Assembly: GCA_964549635.1 (NCBI GenBank)
Contig: CAZJVJ010000011.1
Location: 1-39,266 of the forward strand
Direction: 5' to 3'
Source of the DNA: VGNY01 sp964549635
GTDB taxonomy: Bacteria > Chloroflexota > Dehalococcoidia > GIF9 > UBA5629
DNA: 39,266 nt
In this document: positions 17,901-25,881 of the stretch, piece by piece
How positions within the stretch are numbered: the stretch's first letter is position 1
Layout: every line of letters starts with the position of its first letter
Translations under genes and position numbers: made by a program
The notes under the pieces: model-generated
Told to the model about the DNA's origin: nothing
Seen by the model: the letters and a program-made list of their open reading frames with translations, nothing else
The model's database searches: none

Positions 17901-17910
17901 TTGCTACACT
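17882..17910 (+). promoter_or_regulatory. Predicted promoter of tRNA-Ala(GGC)
   Basis: A -35 hexamer TTGAGT (17882-17887) and a -10 hexamer TACACT (17905-17910) are spaced by exactly 17 bp. Transcription would start near 17917, a few bases before the tRNA. The -35 lies within the last recognisable codons (FEFK) of the IS481-like remnant, so the mobile element may have supplied part of this promoter. Confidence 0.5.
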
Positions 17911-17923
17911 TTATGTTGTCGGT

Positions 17924-17999
17924 GGGGCTGTAGCTCAATTGGGAGAGCGTTTGACTGGCAGTCAAAAGGTAGTGGGTTCGAATCCCATCAGCTCCACCA
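17924..17999 (+). tRNA. tRNA-Ala (anticodon GGC)
   Basis: A 76-nt gene that folds by eye into a complete cloverleaf. It has a 7-bp acceptor stem (GGGGCTG/CAGCTCC), a 4-bp D stem (GCTC/GAGC), a 5-bp anticodon stem (TTTGA/TCAAA) with loop CTGGCAG, and a 5-bp T stem with loop TTCGAAT. Anticodon GGC reads GCC/GCU alanine codons. The G3:U70 wobble pair, the main identity element for alanyl-tRNA synthetase, is present. The 3' CCA is encoded. It sits between an IS481-like remnant and a serine-recombinase remnant, making its 3' end a plausible historic integration site. Confidence 0.96.
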
Positions 18000-18935
18000 T
18001 TTAGGACAGTTCCCGAACCTTTAGCCCTTGTAGCGATAAGGCTAAAGGGTGAGTTGAGTTCCACTGTGGTGATTTTGCCGTCTTCCACGTAGATACGTTT
18101 GAACATAGTCTCACATAGCAGGCGCCGTTCATCAAAGTTCCCTTTGTCAAAAATAAAGTCAAGCTCATTAGCTAGCAGCAAAGCAATCTCAAAGTCGGCC
18201 TTCATAAGGTGTTGGCGTTGCTTAATAGCATCGACGGTGTTCTTCAATCTGGCTTTCTGGGCTTCAATCCGAGTCCTGTGCTCCTTGAAGTGCTCGAAAG
18301 AAATTTCCTCTTTGATGGCTAGCCTTTTAAGATTCTTCTCAACACGCTCAAGTTTGGCTAGCCTTGTCTCAGCTCTTTTTAGTTCACCATCTTCGTTAGC
18401 CTCGGCATCAAACCATCTTGCCAGCTGCTTTTTTAAGTCCTGGCGGGCCCAATCATCAATGGTAATTGCGCCTATAGCATCAGGAATCTGAGACTCAACA
18501 TCTTTGGCGTTGTAGAAAATATGGGCTCCGTCAACTTCTCCTCGACTGCGGTAGTGGCTTGCGTTTTTTCTGGGGTGTGTCTCTGCACAGCAGGGGCTGC
18601 CGGCATCTACGGAGTAGACCAAGCCGTGCAACAGGTATTTTGGGCGTCTGATCCGCTGCCGGTGCTTGTCATGCTCGGCCAGTATTTGCTGCACCTGGGC
18701 GAAGGTAACCTCGTCAACTAAGGGCTCATGATTTCCCTTAATCGGGACGTCCCTTTTTTGAACCAGGTTTCACCGAGATGAATGCGGTTGTGAACAAAAT
18801 TGCTCCAGGTCATCTTAGGTATCTTGTTGCCAAACTTACCCCTGTAACCCAGACTATAGGTGTGGTCTGCCCACTCTTCCAATGTCCACTTCCCCGTAGC
18901 CATCTCCTTAAAGGCCTGTATCCATGTTTGGAATA
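18000..18935 (-). pseudogene. C-terminal half of a large serine recombinase
   Basis: The recombinase domain, zinc-ribbon region and coiled coil of a large serine recombinase remain. Reading on the minus strand, ATGKWTLEEWADHTYSLG starts at about 18905 and continues to HLGETWFKK. A frameshift then falls at an A6G3 run (18751-18759). The new frame carries NHEPLVDEVTFAQVQQIL, YLLHGLVY, ETHPRKNASHYRSRGEVDG and a long charged coiled coil ending near KRIYVEDGKITTVELNSP. The catalytic serine domain is missing. The zinc-ribbon region has lost its first Cys pair (SVDAGSPCC). The open frame runs on, antisense, through the tRNA-Ala gene to a stop at 17888. The gene is inactive. Confidence 0.85.
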
Positions 18936-20186
18936 GATCTGTTTTCCCTCATCGCTTCTCAGCTTCTCCCTCATCGTTTCCAAAAGCGGCTCCCGCTCAT
19001 CTCGACTTACCGTCCGTGTCCCTCCTGTTGTACATCGCTCCTTTACTGGGCACTCCCTGCAAGACTCCCCTCGATAGACTATCAGTGACGGCTTCTCTTC
19101 GCGCTTCTGCTTCGCCCATCGTTTCAACTCCTTATTTTTCGGGCAAATATAGGTATCTTTCGCCTCATCGTAGCGGAAGTTGCTCTTGTGATACCGCTTC
19201 TCACATTCTTCCTACTCATCCAGCGCTTACAGAAAATTATCTGGCATATGGAGGTCTAAACCCTTACCTTCAGCATATTCCAGGTTATCATAGGACGAGT
19301 ATCCGGCATCACCGGTGCCCTTGTCAGGTAAAGCCCCGAGATTCCGCTCCACCTGTTCTACCATAGGCTTGAACTCGGCATGATCAGTGGCATTCTGGCT
19401 GATATCCGCTGCCACGATTATCTGTTCCTTGTCATCCACCGCTATCTGTCCATTGTGACTGGGTTGAATCACTCCCCGGCTGTCTTTCATGAGCCGAGAG
19501 TCGGGTTCCGTTACATTCACCTTCTCCAACTTCTCCCGCTCCAGTACCTCTATTGCCTCCTGGAGCTTCTTCAGGCGGTATTCCTTTTTCCTCAACTCCG
19601 CCGCTATCTCTGCGCCATCGCCATCGAAATTTATCATATCCTCCAGCTCGTCTATCTTAGCTGATGACTCAATCATCTGCTCCTTAATCCGCTCAATCTC
19701 CTTCTCCAAGCCATCTCTGTCCCTGGTCTGTCTTACCGAGGCATTTGCCTTTAGCTTGGTGCCGTCAAAGGCAATGTGCCCCAATCCTAACATACCCAAA
19801 CAGGCACACAGCCTTACCATTTCCACGAATAGGTTGGGAAGTACATCGGCGTGCTCGGCGCCGAAAAGGCAGATGGTTCGGAAATCGTGGGATTGCAGGC
19901 TTGAAAGAAACATGAAAGCGGTATTGGTCTTCAACTCCTCGGCAATACTTCGAGAACTGTAAATGTCCCGGCTATAGGCGTAGATGATCATCTTCAGCAT
20001 CATTTCTGGGTGGTAAGTTGGTGCTCCACCACTCTCATACTTGGTGAACAGTGGCGATAAATTCATGGCGTCCACCACTTCGTTGACAATGTGCGCCTCA
20101 TCATCCTCGGGTACAAACTCCTCCAGCGAAGGGGCAAGCAGCAACCCCTGACTCTGGCTATATTCCCTAAATATCTTTATTCGCAT
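18936..20186 (-). pseudogene. Truncated IS1182-like transposase with two in-frame stops
   Basis: A DDE transposase of the IS1182 type. The N-terminus (LLLAPSLEEFVPEDDEAH, YHPEMMLKMIIYAYSRDIYSSR) and HIAFDGTKLKANASVR are well preserved, then a coiled-coil segment and GDAGYSSYDNLEYAEGKG. The frame is broken by TAA (19227-19229) and TAG (19212-19214). It then continues in the same frame through EECEKRYHKSNFRYDEAKD, ESCRECPVKERCTTGGTRT and REPLLETMREKLRSDEGKQ. The protein ends abruptly at about 18930-18940, where serine-recombinase sequence begins, so the C-terminal catalytic block (usually containing EPVFG) is gone. Terminal inverted repeats were not found. It separates the recombinase remnant from the nrpR remnant. 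Confidence 0.85.
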
Positions 20187-20346
20187 TTACCTCCGGTAGA
20201 AACATCCTATACGCACATTTTACCCCGTCTACCCTATCACCCTCTACTTCTTCTCCGGCGCACTCTTGGACAGCCTAAATAGTAATTTAGGGGTCTTGGT
20301 AAATCGATAGCGACGGTGACCAATTTTACTTTGTTAGGCAGCTAAC

Positions 20347-21339
20347 TCAGAGCTGCCAGAAACTGACTAGCTGCTGAAAACCCACCATGCCGCTTTAAGC
20401 GAAATTTTCAATGTCAATTCCTGCCTCTACTGCTGCAGCTACCGGATTCAGTCCACCGAGCAACACCATACCAACTCGGTTCATCCCAACGGCGATCTGG
20501 CAAATTGGCTGGCTCATATTGCCCAGAGCAAAAACACCGTTAATGCCAGCCGCTTTGAGCACCCCAATGGTCTCTCGACAATTGACCTGGCTAAAGCTGG
20601 TATACCTCGGAAATTGGCTAATATCCTGCCATTTCCGGTTTTAGCAGCTTCGTTGACGCTCGTCATTCTAGCACGAATATACTGCTCGGATGGGTCAAGT
20701 GATATGCCCCCATAGTTGGTTATGGCGACAAATCTTCTTGGCTTGTAATCCTTAATTTGAAGTACGCCGCCGAACTTTGACTCGATCGGGACTCCACGTT
20801 TTAGGAGCACCCCGTTGACAACTATGTTGCAAACTGTGGCTAGGCCTATTTTATCTTTTGGAATAACTACATCACCAAGCTTCTGACCTTCAGATGCTGT
20901 CGCCACTAATTCACTTACACATATCTTTGCTTTAAATACATTTTTCATAGCCGCTATAGCTCTGGGAAAATCATCCTTGTTAAAGAGTGAAGTATTTATA
21001 GGAAGTTGACCAGTTAGGCTCACCGGGCTGAATGTAGTACGAAATGCGAAAAGCTCAAGCTTCTCTAGGATAAAACCAATTTGGTCCGGAGCCAAGGCTG
21101 CTCGCAACTCCTCCAGCTCGTGAGGTAATTATCCGTCAGTCTATACCCAAAGGCTGAGTATAACCTCTTTCATGAGCCATCTTCAGGTGGTATCTGACTG
21201 CTCTTTCGCTAAGGCAAAGCTCACGTTTTTCAAGCTCCCGAGCGATAGTAATTGAACCTAAAGGCTCAGAAGATTCACTCAATGCCTTTAGGATAGATAA
21301 AAATTTTTTTTCTATATCAGAGCTGGCACTCGATATCAT
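20347..21339 (-). pseudogene. Decayed second copy of NrpR-type nitrogen repressor
   Basis: The full length of an NrpR homolog can be traced over 993 bp, almost identical in length to the intact nrpR at 31599-32597. The N-terminal winged helix (LSERAVRYHLKMAHERG) ends at a stop near 21136. A frameshift leads, after a further in-frame TAA, to HELEELRAALAPDQIGFI, then KIGLATVCNIVVNGVLLKRG and FGGVLQIKDYKPRRFV. A second frameshift near 20620 leads to VLKAAGINGVFALGNMSQP and NRVGMVLLGGLNPVAAAVEA. One more in-frame TAA precedes the terminal GFQQLVSFWQL. Matching motifs in the intact copy include LSERTVTYHLKMMDERG and KIGLVLTTGLNAVAAVAEA. It lies just downstream of carB in the same direction. Confidence 0.85.
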
Positions 21340-21462
21340 GCTTTATAGCGCCGTTTTGTATAGGTTTCTATGTCTTATACTATCCCAAATGCAAAAACAG
21401 AATACCTGCCATTCCTGCACCGCTAAGATTTGGGTTATGATAAAGAGCTTGTTCTATTTTGA

Positions 21463-24400
21463 CTAAGTAGATTTAGCCAAATATTCTCGAAGCGGTTTGA
21501 CATTGAAAATTTGATTGCTGCTCACTAATGCTTTCAAAGCCGCACGGGCGGTGTCAAGCGATGTAAAACATGGTATTCGCTTTTCGGCAGCAGCACGTCG
21601 AATATGAAAACCGTCTCGGAGCGGGGCACGGCCACTGGTAATAGTGTTGATTACTCCAACTACAGAGCCATCATTGATAATGTCAACCACATTTGGATGG
21701 CCCTCGCTCAATTTCTTGCTAATCCTTTTTACTTTCATGCCAGCAGATTCAATCATAGCTGCTGTACCTTCGGTAGCATATAACTGGTAGCCAATGGAAT
21801 AAAAGCCTTCTATCACAGGTAAGGCTTCGCGCTTATTCTGGTCAGCTATACTGAACAATATATTGCCTTGAGATGGCAGCATAAGGTCAGCAGCCATAAG
21901 TGCTTTTATCAAGGCAGCCTCGTAGGTGTAGTCAATTCCCATAACTTCGCCTGTGGATTTCATCTCTGGGCTAAGGTATGTATCTACACCTACAAGTTTA
22001 GACATTGAGAAGACGGGAGCCTTTATACCCACAAGTTTTTGTCTTTTCCACAAGCCTGTGGTGTACCCCTGTTCTTTTAGGCTCATGCCTAACATTATCT
22101 TGGTGGCAATTCTGACCATAGGTACACCAGTGATTTTAGAGATAAATGGGATAGTTCGGCTAGCACGAGGATTAACCTCAAGTACATAAATTGATGATTG
22201 GCTTTCGTCACGCATAATCACGAGCTGGACATTCATCAGTCCCTTCACCTGGAGCGCTCGCCCAATTCTTATAGTATAATCGATGATAGTGCTCACCTCA
22301 TTTTGAGAGAGGTTTAATGCCGGATATACTGCTATTGAGTCGCCACTATGCACACCGGCACGCTCGATATGTTCCATTATGCCAGGGATGAGAACATCCT
22401 CGCCGTCACTGACAGCATCAACTTCGACTTCCTTGCCCTCAAGATATTTGTCGATCAAAATAGGATGTTCTCTATCCATTTCCAAAGCAAGCGATATATA
22501 ACGTACTAACTCATCTTCGTTGTGGACAATTTCCATAGCTCTACCGCCCAGAACATAACTTGGACGAACCAACACAGGATAGCCGAGGCGCCGAGCTGTA
22601 TTGATACCTTCCTGTATGGAGATAACCCCAGCGCCCGGTGGCTGAGGTATACCTAGCTGATTAAGGAAATCTGCAAAGTGGCGACGGTCTTCAGCGATGT
22701 CAATAGCTTCGGAAGTAGAACCAACTATTGTCACGTTACTACGAGCTAGAGATTCAGCTAGATTAATGGCTGTCTGGCCGCCAAACTGGACGATAGCGGG
22801 TACAGTGCGATCGTTCTGAGATAGAGAGCTTTCATTTTCGAGGATGTCTCGTAAACTTTCTTCATCTAAAGCCTCGAAATACAGGCGGTCACTGGTGTCG
22901 AAATCCGTGGAAACGGTTTCTGGATTAGAATTGACCATTATACTTTTGATACCTGCCTCCCTAAGTGCCCAGGCGGCATGTACAGAACAATAATCGAATT
23001 CTATTCCCTGCCCGATTCGGATAGGACCACTGCCAATGACTATAGCCTTTTTATCTTGGAGCGGTTCAGCTTCGTTTTCCTTTTCATAAGAACTATAGAA
23101 ATAAGGAGTCTCGGCATCGAATTCGGCAGCACACGTATCCACCATCTTGTATACAGGGCATATCTGCCAGTTATGTCTTAGCTGTCGCACTTGCTCGGGC
23201 AATTTATTTGATAAGGTGGCGATTTGCTCATCGGAGAAACCGAGGCGTTTTGCCTGCCACATAAGCTTAGGAGTTAATGGCTCGGCAAGAAGCTGTTTCT
23301 CCACCTGTACAATATTTAGTAACTTATAGATGAACCAGGGATCAATGCCAGTGTGTTGGGAAAGCCGCTCAGGGTTTATCCCTCGTCGGAGTGCTGCCAT
23401 TATTGCCCATAACCTAAGGTCATTGGGGTACAAAGGATATGAATCAAGGTCGCCGTTATTACCCCAACTTCTATCCTCCCAAAGGAGAGATTTCTTTCCG
23501 AATTCGAGGCAGCGGACAGCTTTCTGCAAAGCTGCTTCGAAGCAACGGTCAATCGCCATGACCTCGCCAGTAGCTTTCATCTGGGTCCCTAATTTGCGGT
23601 CACCTAGAGCGAATTTGTCGAACGGCCAACGGGGAATCTTTACCACACAGTAGTCCAAAGTAGGCTCAAAAGCTGCCATTGTCTTGCCGGTCACCCGGTT
23701 GGGTATTTGGTCCAGTCGTTTACCTACAGCTATCTTAGCAGCTACCCGGGCAATAGGATAACCGGTAGCTTTACTGGCTAGAGCTGAGCTGCGGCTAACA
23801 CGAGGATTAACCTCAATCACATAATACTTGCTTGTTTCAACATCCAATTGGTCTGGAGCCCACTTTTCAGCTACCACGGGGCTGGGCGTCAAGGCAAACT
23901 GTATGTTACAGCCACCTTCAATACCCAAGGCCCTGATTATTTTAAGGCTGGCCGACCTTAACATCTGGTATTCTTTGTCAGTCAAGGTTTGACTAGGAGC
24001 GACGACAATGCTATCGCCGGTATGAACGCCCATAGGGTCGATATTCTCCATATTACAGACAGTTATACAGTTATCAGCAGCATCACGCATTACCTCATAT
24101 TCAATCTCCTTCCAACCGAGCAGGCATTTTTCAACTAAAACTTCATGGCTTAGGCTGGAGGCTAGTCCACTGGATACGATTGTTTCCAGCTCTTCCATAG
24201 TGTGAGCAATGCCACCACCGGTTCCACCCAAGGTATAAGAAGGACGAACGATCAAGGGTAATCCAATTGATTCAGCCAGCTCCTTTGCCTCAGCTACGGA
24301 GTGTACCGTGGCACTTTCCGGTACTGGCTCTCCAATGTCTACTAAGAGTTGCTTGAATAGTGACCGTTCCTCTGCTTTTTTGATTGTTTCTAGCGGTGTG

Positions 24401-24741
24401 CCCAGCAGTTTGACACCGTATTTATCTAATATCCCAGCATTGGCTAGCTCTACAGCCAGGTTTAAGCCAGTCTGCCCACCAAGGGTAGGCAACAATCCAT
24501 CGGGGCGTTCCTGAGCAATTACACGAGCTATAACATCTACAGTTAATGGCTCTATGTAGACAATGTCGGCAATGCCCTCATCAGTCATAATAGTTGCCGG
24601 GTTAGAGTTCACTAGCACCGTGGTTATGCCCTCCTCTCGCAGCGACTTGCATGCTTGAGTGCCGGCATAGTCGAACTCCGCTGCTTGCCCGATGATTATG
24701 GGGCCAGAGCCGATGACTAAGACTTTAGAGATTTTGGACAT
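21463..24741 (-). CDS. carB: Carbamoyl-phosphate synthase large subunit
   Basis: Synthesises carbamoyl phosphate from bicarbonate, ammonia (channelled from CarA) and two ATP, feeding pyrimidine and arginine synthesis. At 1092 aa it has the full duplicated architecture. The N-terminal half opens with VLVIGSGPIIIGQAAEFDYA and has the ATP-grasp signature RPSYTLGGTGGGIA. The C-terminal half repeats it with VIGSGPIRIGQGIEFDY and RPSYVLGGRAMEIV. An oligomerisation domain lies between them, and an allosteric MGS-like domain (about 940-1075) includes HIRRAAAEKRIPCFTS. Both metal-site NPR motifs (EVNPRVSRSSAL, EVNPRASRTIPF) are intact. It overlaps the end of carA by 17 nt, implying coupled translation. 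No other pyrimidine gene is in the window. Confidence 0.97.
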   Translation of the reverse strand: MSKISKVLVIGSGPIIIGQAAEFDYAGTQACKSLREEGITTVLVNSNPATIMTDEGIADIVYIEPLTVDVIARVIAQERPDGLLPTLGGQTGLNLAVELANAGILDKYGVKLLGTPLETIKKAEERSLFKQLLVDIGEPVPESATVHSVAEAKELAESIGLPLIVRPSYTLGGTGGGIAHTMEELETIVSSGLASSLSHEVLVEKCLLGWKEIEYEVMRDAADNCITVCNMENIDPMGVHTGDSIVVAPSQTLTDKEYQMLRSASLKIIRALGIEGGCNIQFALTPSPVVAEKWAPDQLDVETSKYYVIEVNPRVSRSSALASKATGYPIARVAAKIAVGKRLDQIPNRVTGKTMAAFEPTLDYCVVKIPRWPFDKFALGDRKLGTQMKATGEVMAIDRCFEAALQKAVRCLEFGKKSLLWEDRSWGNNGDLDSYPLYPNDLRLWAIMAALRRGINPERLSQHTGIDPWFIYKLLNIVQVEKQLLAEPLTPKLMWQAKRLGFSDEQIATLSNKLPEQVRQLRHNWQICPVYKMVDTCAAEFDAETPYFYSSYEKENEAEPLQDKKAIVIGSGPIRIGQGIEFDYCSVHAAWALREAGIKSIMVNSNPETVSTDFDTSDRLYFEALDEESLRDILENESSLSQNDRTVPAIVQFGGQTAINLAESLARSNVTIVGSTSEAIDIAEDRRHFADFLNQLGIPQPPGAGVISIQEGINTARRLGYPVLVRPSYVLGGRAMEIVHNEDELVRYISLALEMDREHPILIDKYLEGKEVEVDAVSDGEDVLIPGIMEHIERAGVHSGDSIAVYPALNLSQNEVSTIIDYTIRIGRALQVKGLMNVQLVIMRDESQSSIYVLEVNPRASRTIPFISKITGVPMVRIATKIMLGMSLKEQGYTTGLWKRQKLVGIKAPVFSMSKLVGVDTYLSPEMKSTGEVMGIDYTYEAALIKALMAADLMLPSQGNILFSIADQNKREALPVIEGFYSIGYQLYATEGTAAMIESAGMKVKRISKKLSEGHPNVVDIINDGSVVGVINTITSGRAPLRDGFHIRRAAAEKRIPCFTSLDTARAALKALVSSNQIFNVKPLREYLAKST

Positions 24742-25825
24742 TTTTTACCATTTCCAAAAACCTGCCGAACAGGTAGATATTATCCTGAGGGCCAGGAGAA
24801 CCTTCTGGATGATACTGGATGGACATTAGTGGCAGTTCCTTATGGCACAGTCCCTCAACCGTGCCGTCATTCAGATTTATCTTGCTGACCTCAAGTCCAC
24901 CTTTCAAGCTGTCGGCATCTACAGCATAGCCATGGTTTTGTGTGGTAATATAGACTCTGCCGCTTGCTAGGTCACGGACGGGATGATTGCCACCACGATG
25001 GCCAAATTTTAGCTTGAATGTCCTAGCACCGAAAGCTGTGCCTATCAGCTGATGTCCTAGGCAAATGCCCATTACTGGCTTACGCTGCACCAGTTTCCTG
25101 ACTGTCTCAGTCAGGTAGTCGAGGAGTGCCGGGTCGCCAGGACCGGGAGAGAGGACTATGCCATCAGGCTTCAAGTTTAGAATCTCCTCTACTGCCATAG
25201 TGCAGGGGACAACTGTCACCAAGCAACCGAGTTGCGTCAATATGCGGGCAATATTGTATTTCAGCCCCATATCAACAATGACTAGATGATATGGGAGGGT
25301 AGTACCATCTAAAGTCAACTCCAACTGATATTTCTTGTCAGTAGCAACTTGTTTGACGAAGTCTGTGGAATCATAGCGTGGCAACCCCTTTAGCTCTTGC
25401 AGAGCTTCTTCTGGTGTCATTTCCGATGTTAGAATCCCCATCATCACCCCAACTGAACGAAGGTGGCGTGTCAGTGCTCTGGTATCCACGCCGCTTATCC
25501 CTGGAATTCTATTGGCCTGCAGGAATCTGTACAGACTGCCGGTGCTTTGCCAGTGGCTGGGCATGGGGCAATGCTCTCTGACAACGAGGCCTCTCACCTG
25601 CACTTGCTTTGATTCAAAGTAGGTGTCGTTAACTCCATAGTTACCGATGAGAGGATATGTAAACACCAGAATCTGGCCAGCATAGGAAGGGTCGGTTAGC
25701 ATCTCTTGGTAGCCGGTCATGCCGGTATTGAAAACTACTTCGCCGTAGGTAGTGCCTTCGGCGCCAAAGGAATGACCTTCATAGATAGAACCATCTTCTA
25801 AAGCTAAAAAGGCGCGCTTGCCCAT
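24725..25825 (-). CDS. carA: Carbamoyl-phosphate synthase small (glutaminase) subunit
   Basis: Class I glutamine amidotransferase that supplies ammonia to CarB. The CPSase N-terminal domain (GYQEMLTDPSYAGQI) is followed by the triad-type glutaminase domain. The nucleophile Cys is in MGICLGHQLIG and the His in IQYHPEGSPGP. I place the start at 25825 (366 aa), where the family-like N-terminus MGKRAFLALEDGSIYEGHSFG begins with an AAGG a few bases upstream. An ATG at 25888 would add 21 residues and would overlap the nadE stop (GGATGCTAG). It is followed by carB with a 17-nt overlap and preceded closely by nadE, so nadE-carA-carB probably form one transcript. Confidence 0.95.
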   Translation of the reverse strand: MGKRAFLALEDGSIYEGHSFGAEGTTYGEVVFNTGMTGYQEMLTDPSYAGQILVFTYPLIGNYGVNDTYFESKQVQVRGLVVREHCPMPSHWQSTGSLYRFLQANRIPGISGVDTRALTRHLRSVGVMMGILTSEMTPEEALQELKGLPRYDSTDFVKQVATDKKYQLELTLDGTTLPYHLVIVDMGLKYNIARILTQLGCLVTVVPCTMAVEEILNLKPDGIVLSPGPGDPALLDYLTETVRKLVQRKPVMGICLGHQLIGTAFGARTFKLKFGHRGGNHPVRDLASGRVYITTQNHGYAVDADSLKGGLEVSKINLNDGTVEGLCHKELPLMSIQYHPEGSPGPQDNIYLFGRFLEMVKNVQNL

Positions 25826-25881
25826 GTCCCCTTTTGGACTTTGGCATCTATTTACGCTCAACTTTGTCTTGAAATTGTCCA

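Noticed and set aside
18099..18491. A 130-codon plus-strand frame
   Set aside because: It is the antisense shadow of the recombinase coiled coil, with low-complexity serine/leucine composition and no family match.
17888..18694. A 268-aa protein ending GADGIRTH-LLTASQTL
   Set aside because: Only the recombinase part is protein-like. The tail is the antisense of tRNA-Ala, and the N-terminal catalytic domain is missing, so it is listed as a pseudogene ending at the tRNA.
19200..19230. Stop-codon reassignment to explain TAA and TAG in the IS1182-like frame
   Set aside because: Both stop codons are used normally by neighbouring genes, and the transposase is also truncated, so ordinary decay explains it.
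21385..21420. Possible NrpR operator (AGAAT...ATTCCT inverted repeat) upstream of the dead nrpR copy
   Set aside because: Spacing does not fit GGAA-n6-TTCC, the half-sites are unequal, and the gene it would control is a pseudogene.
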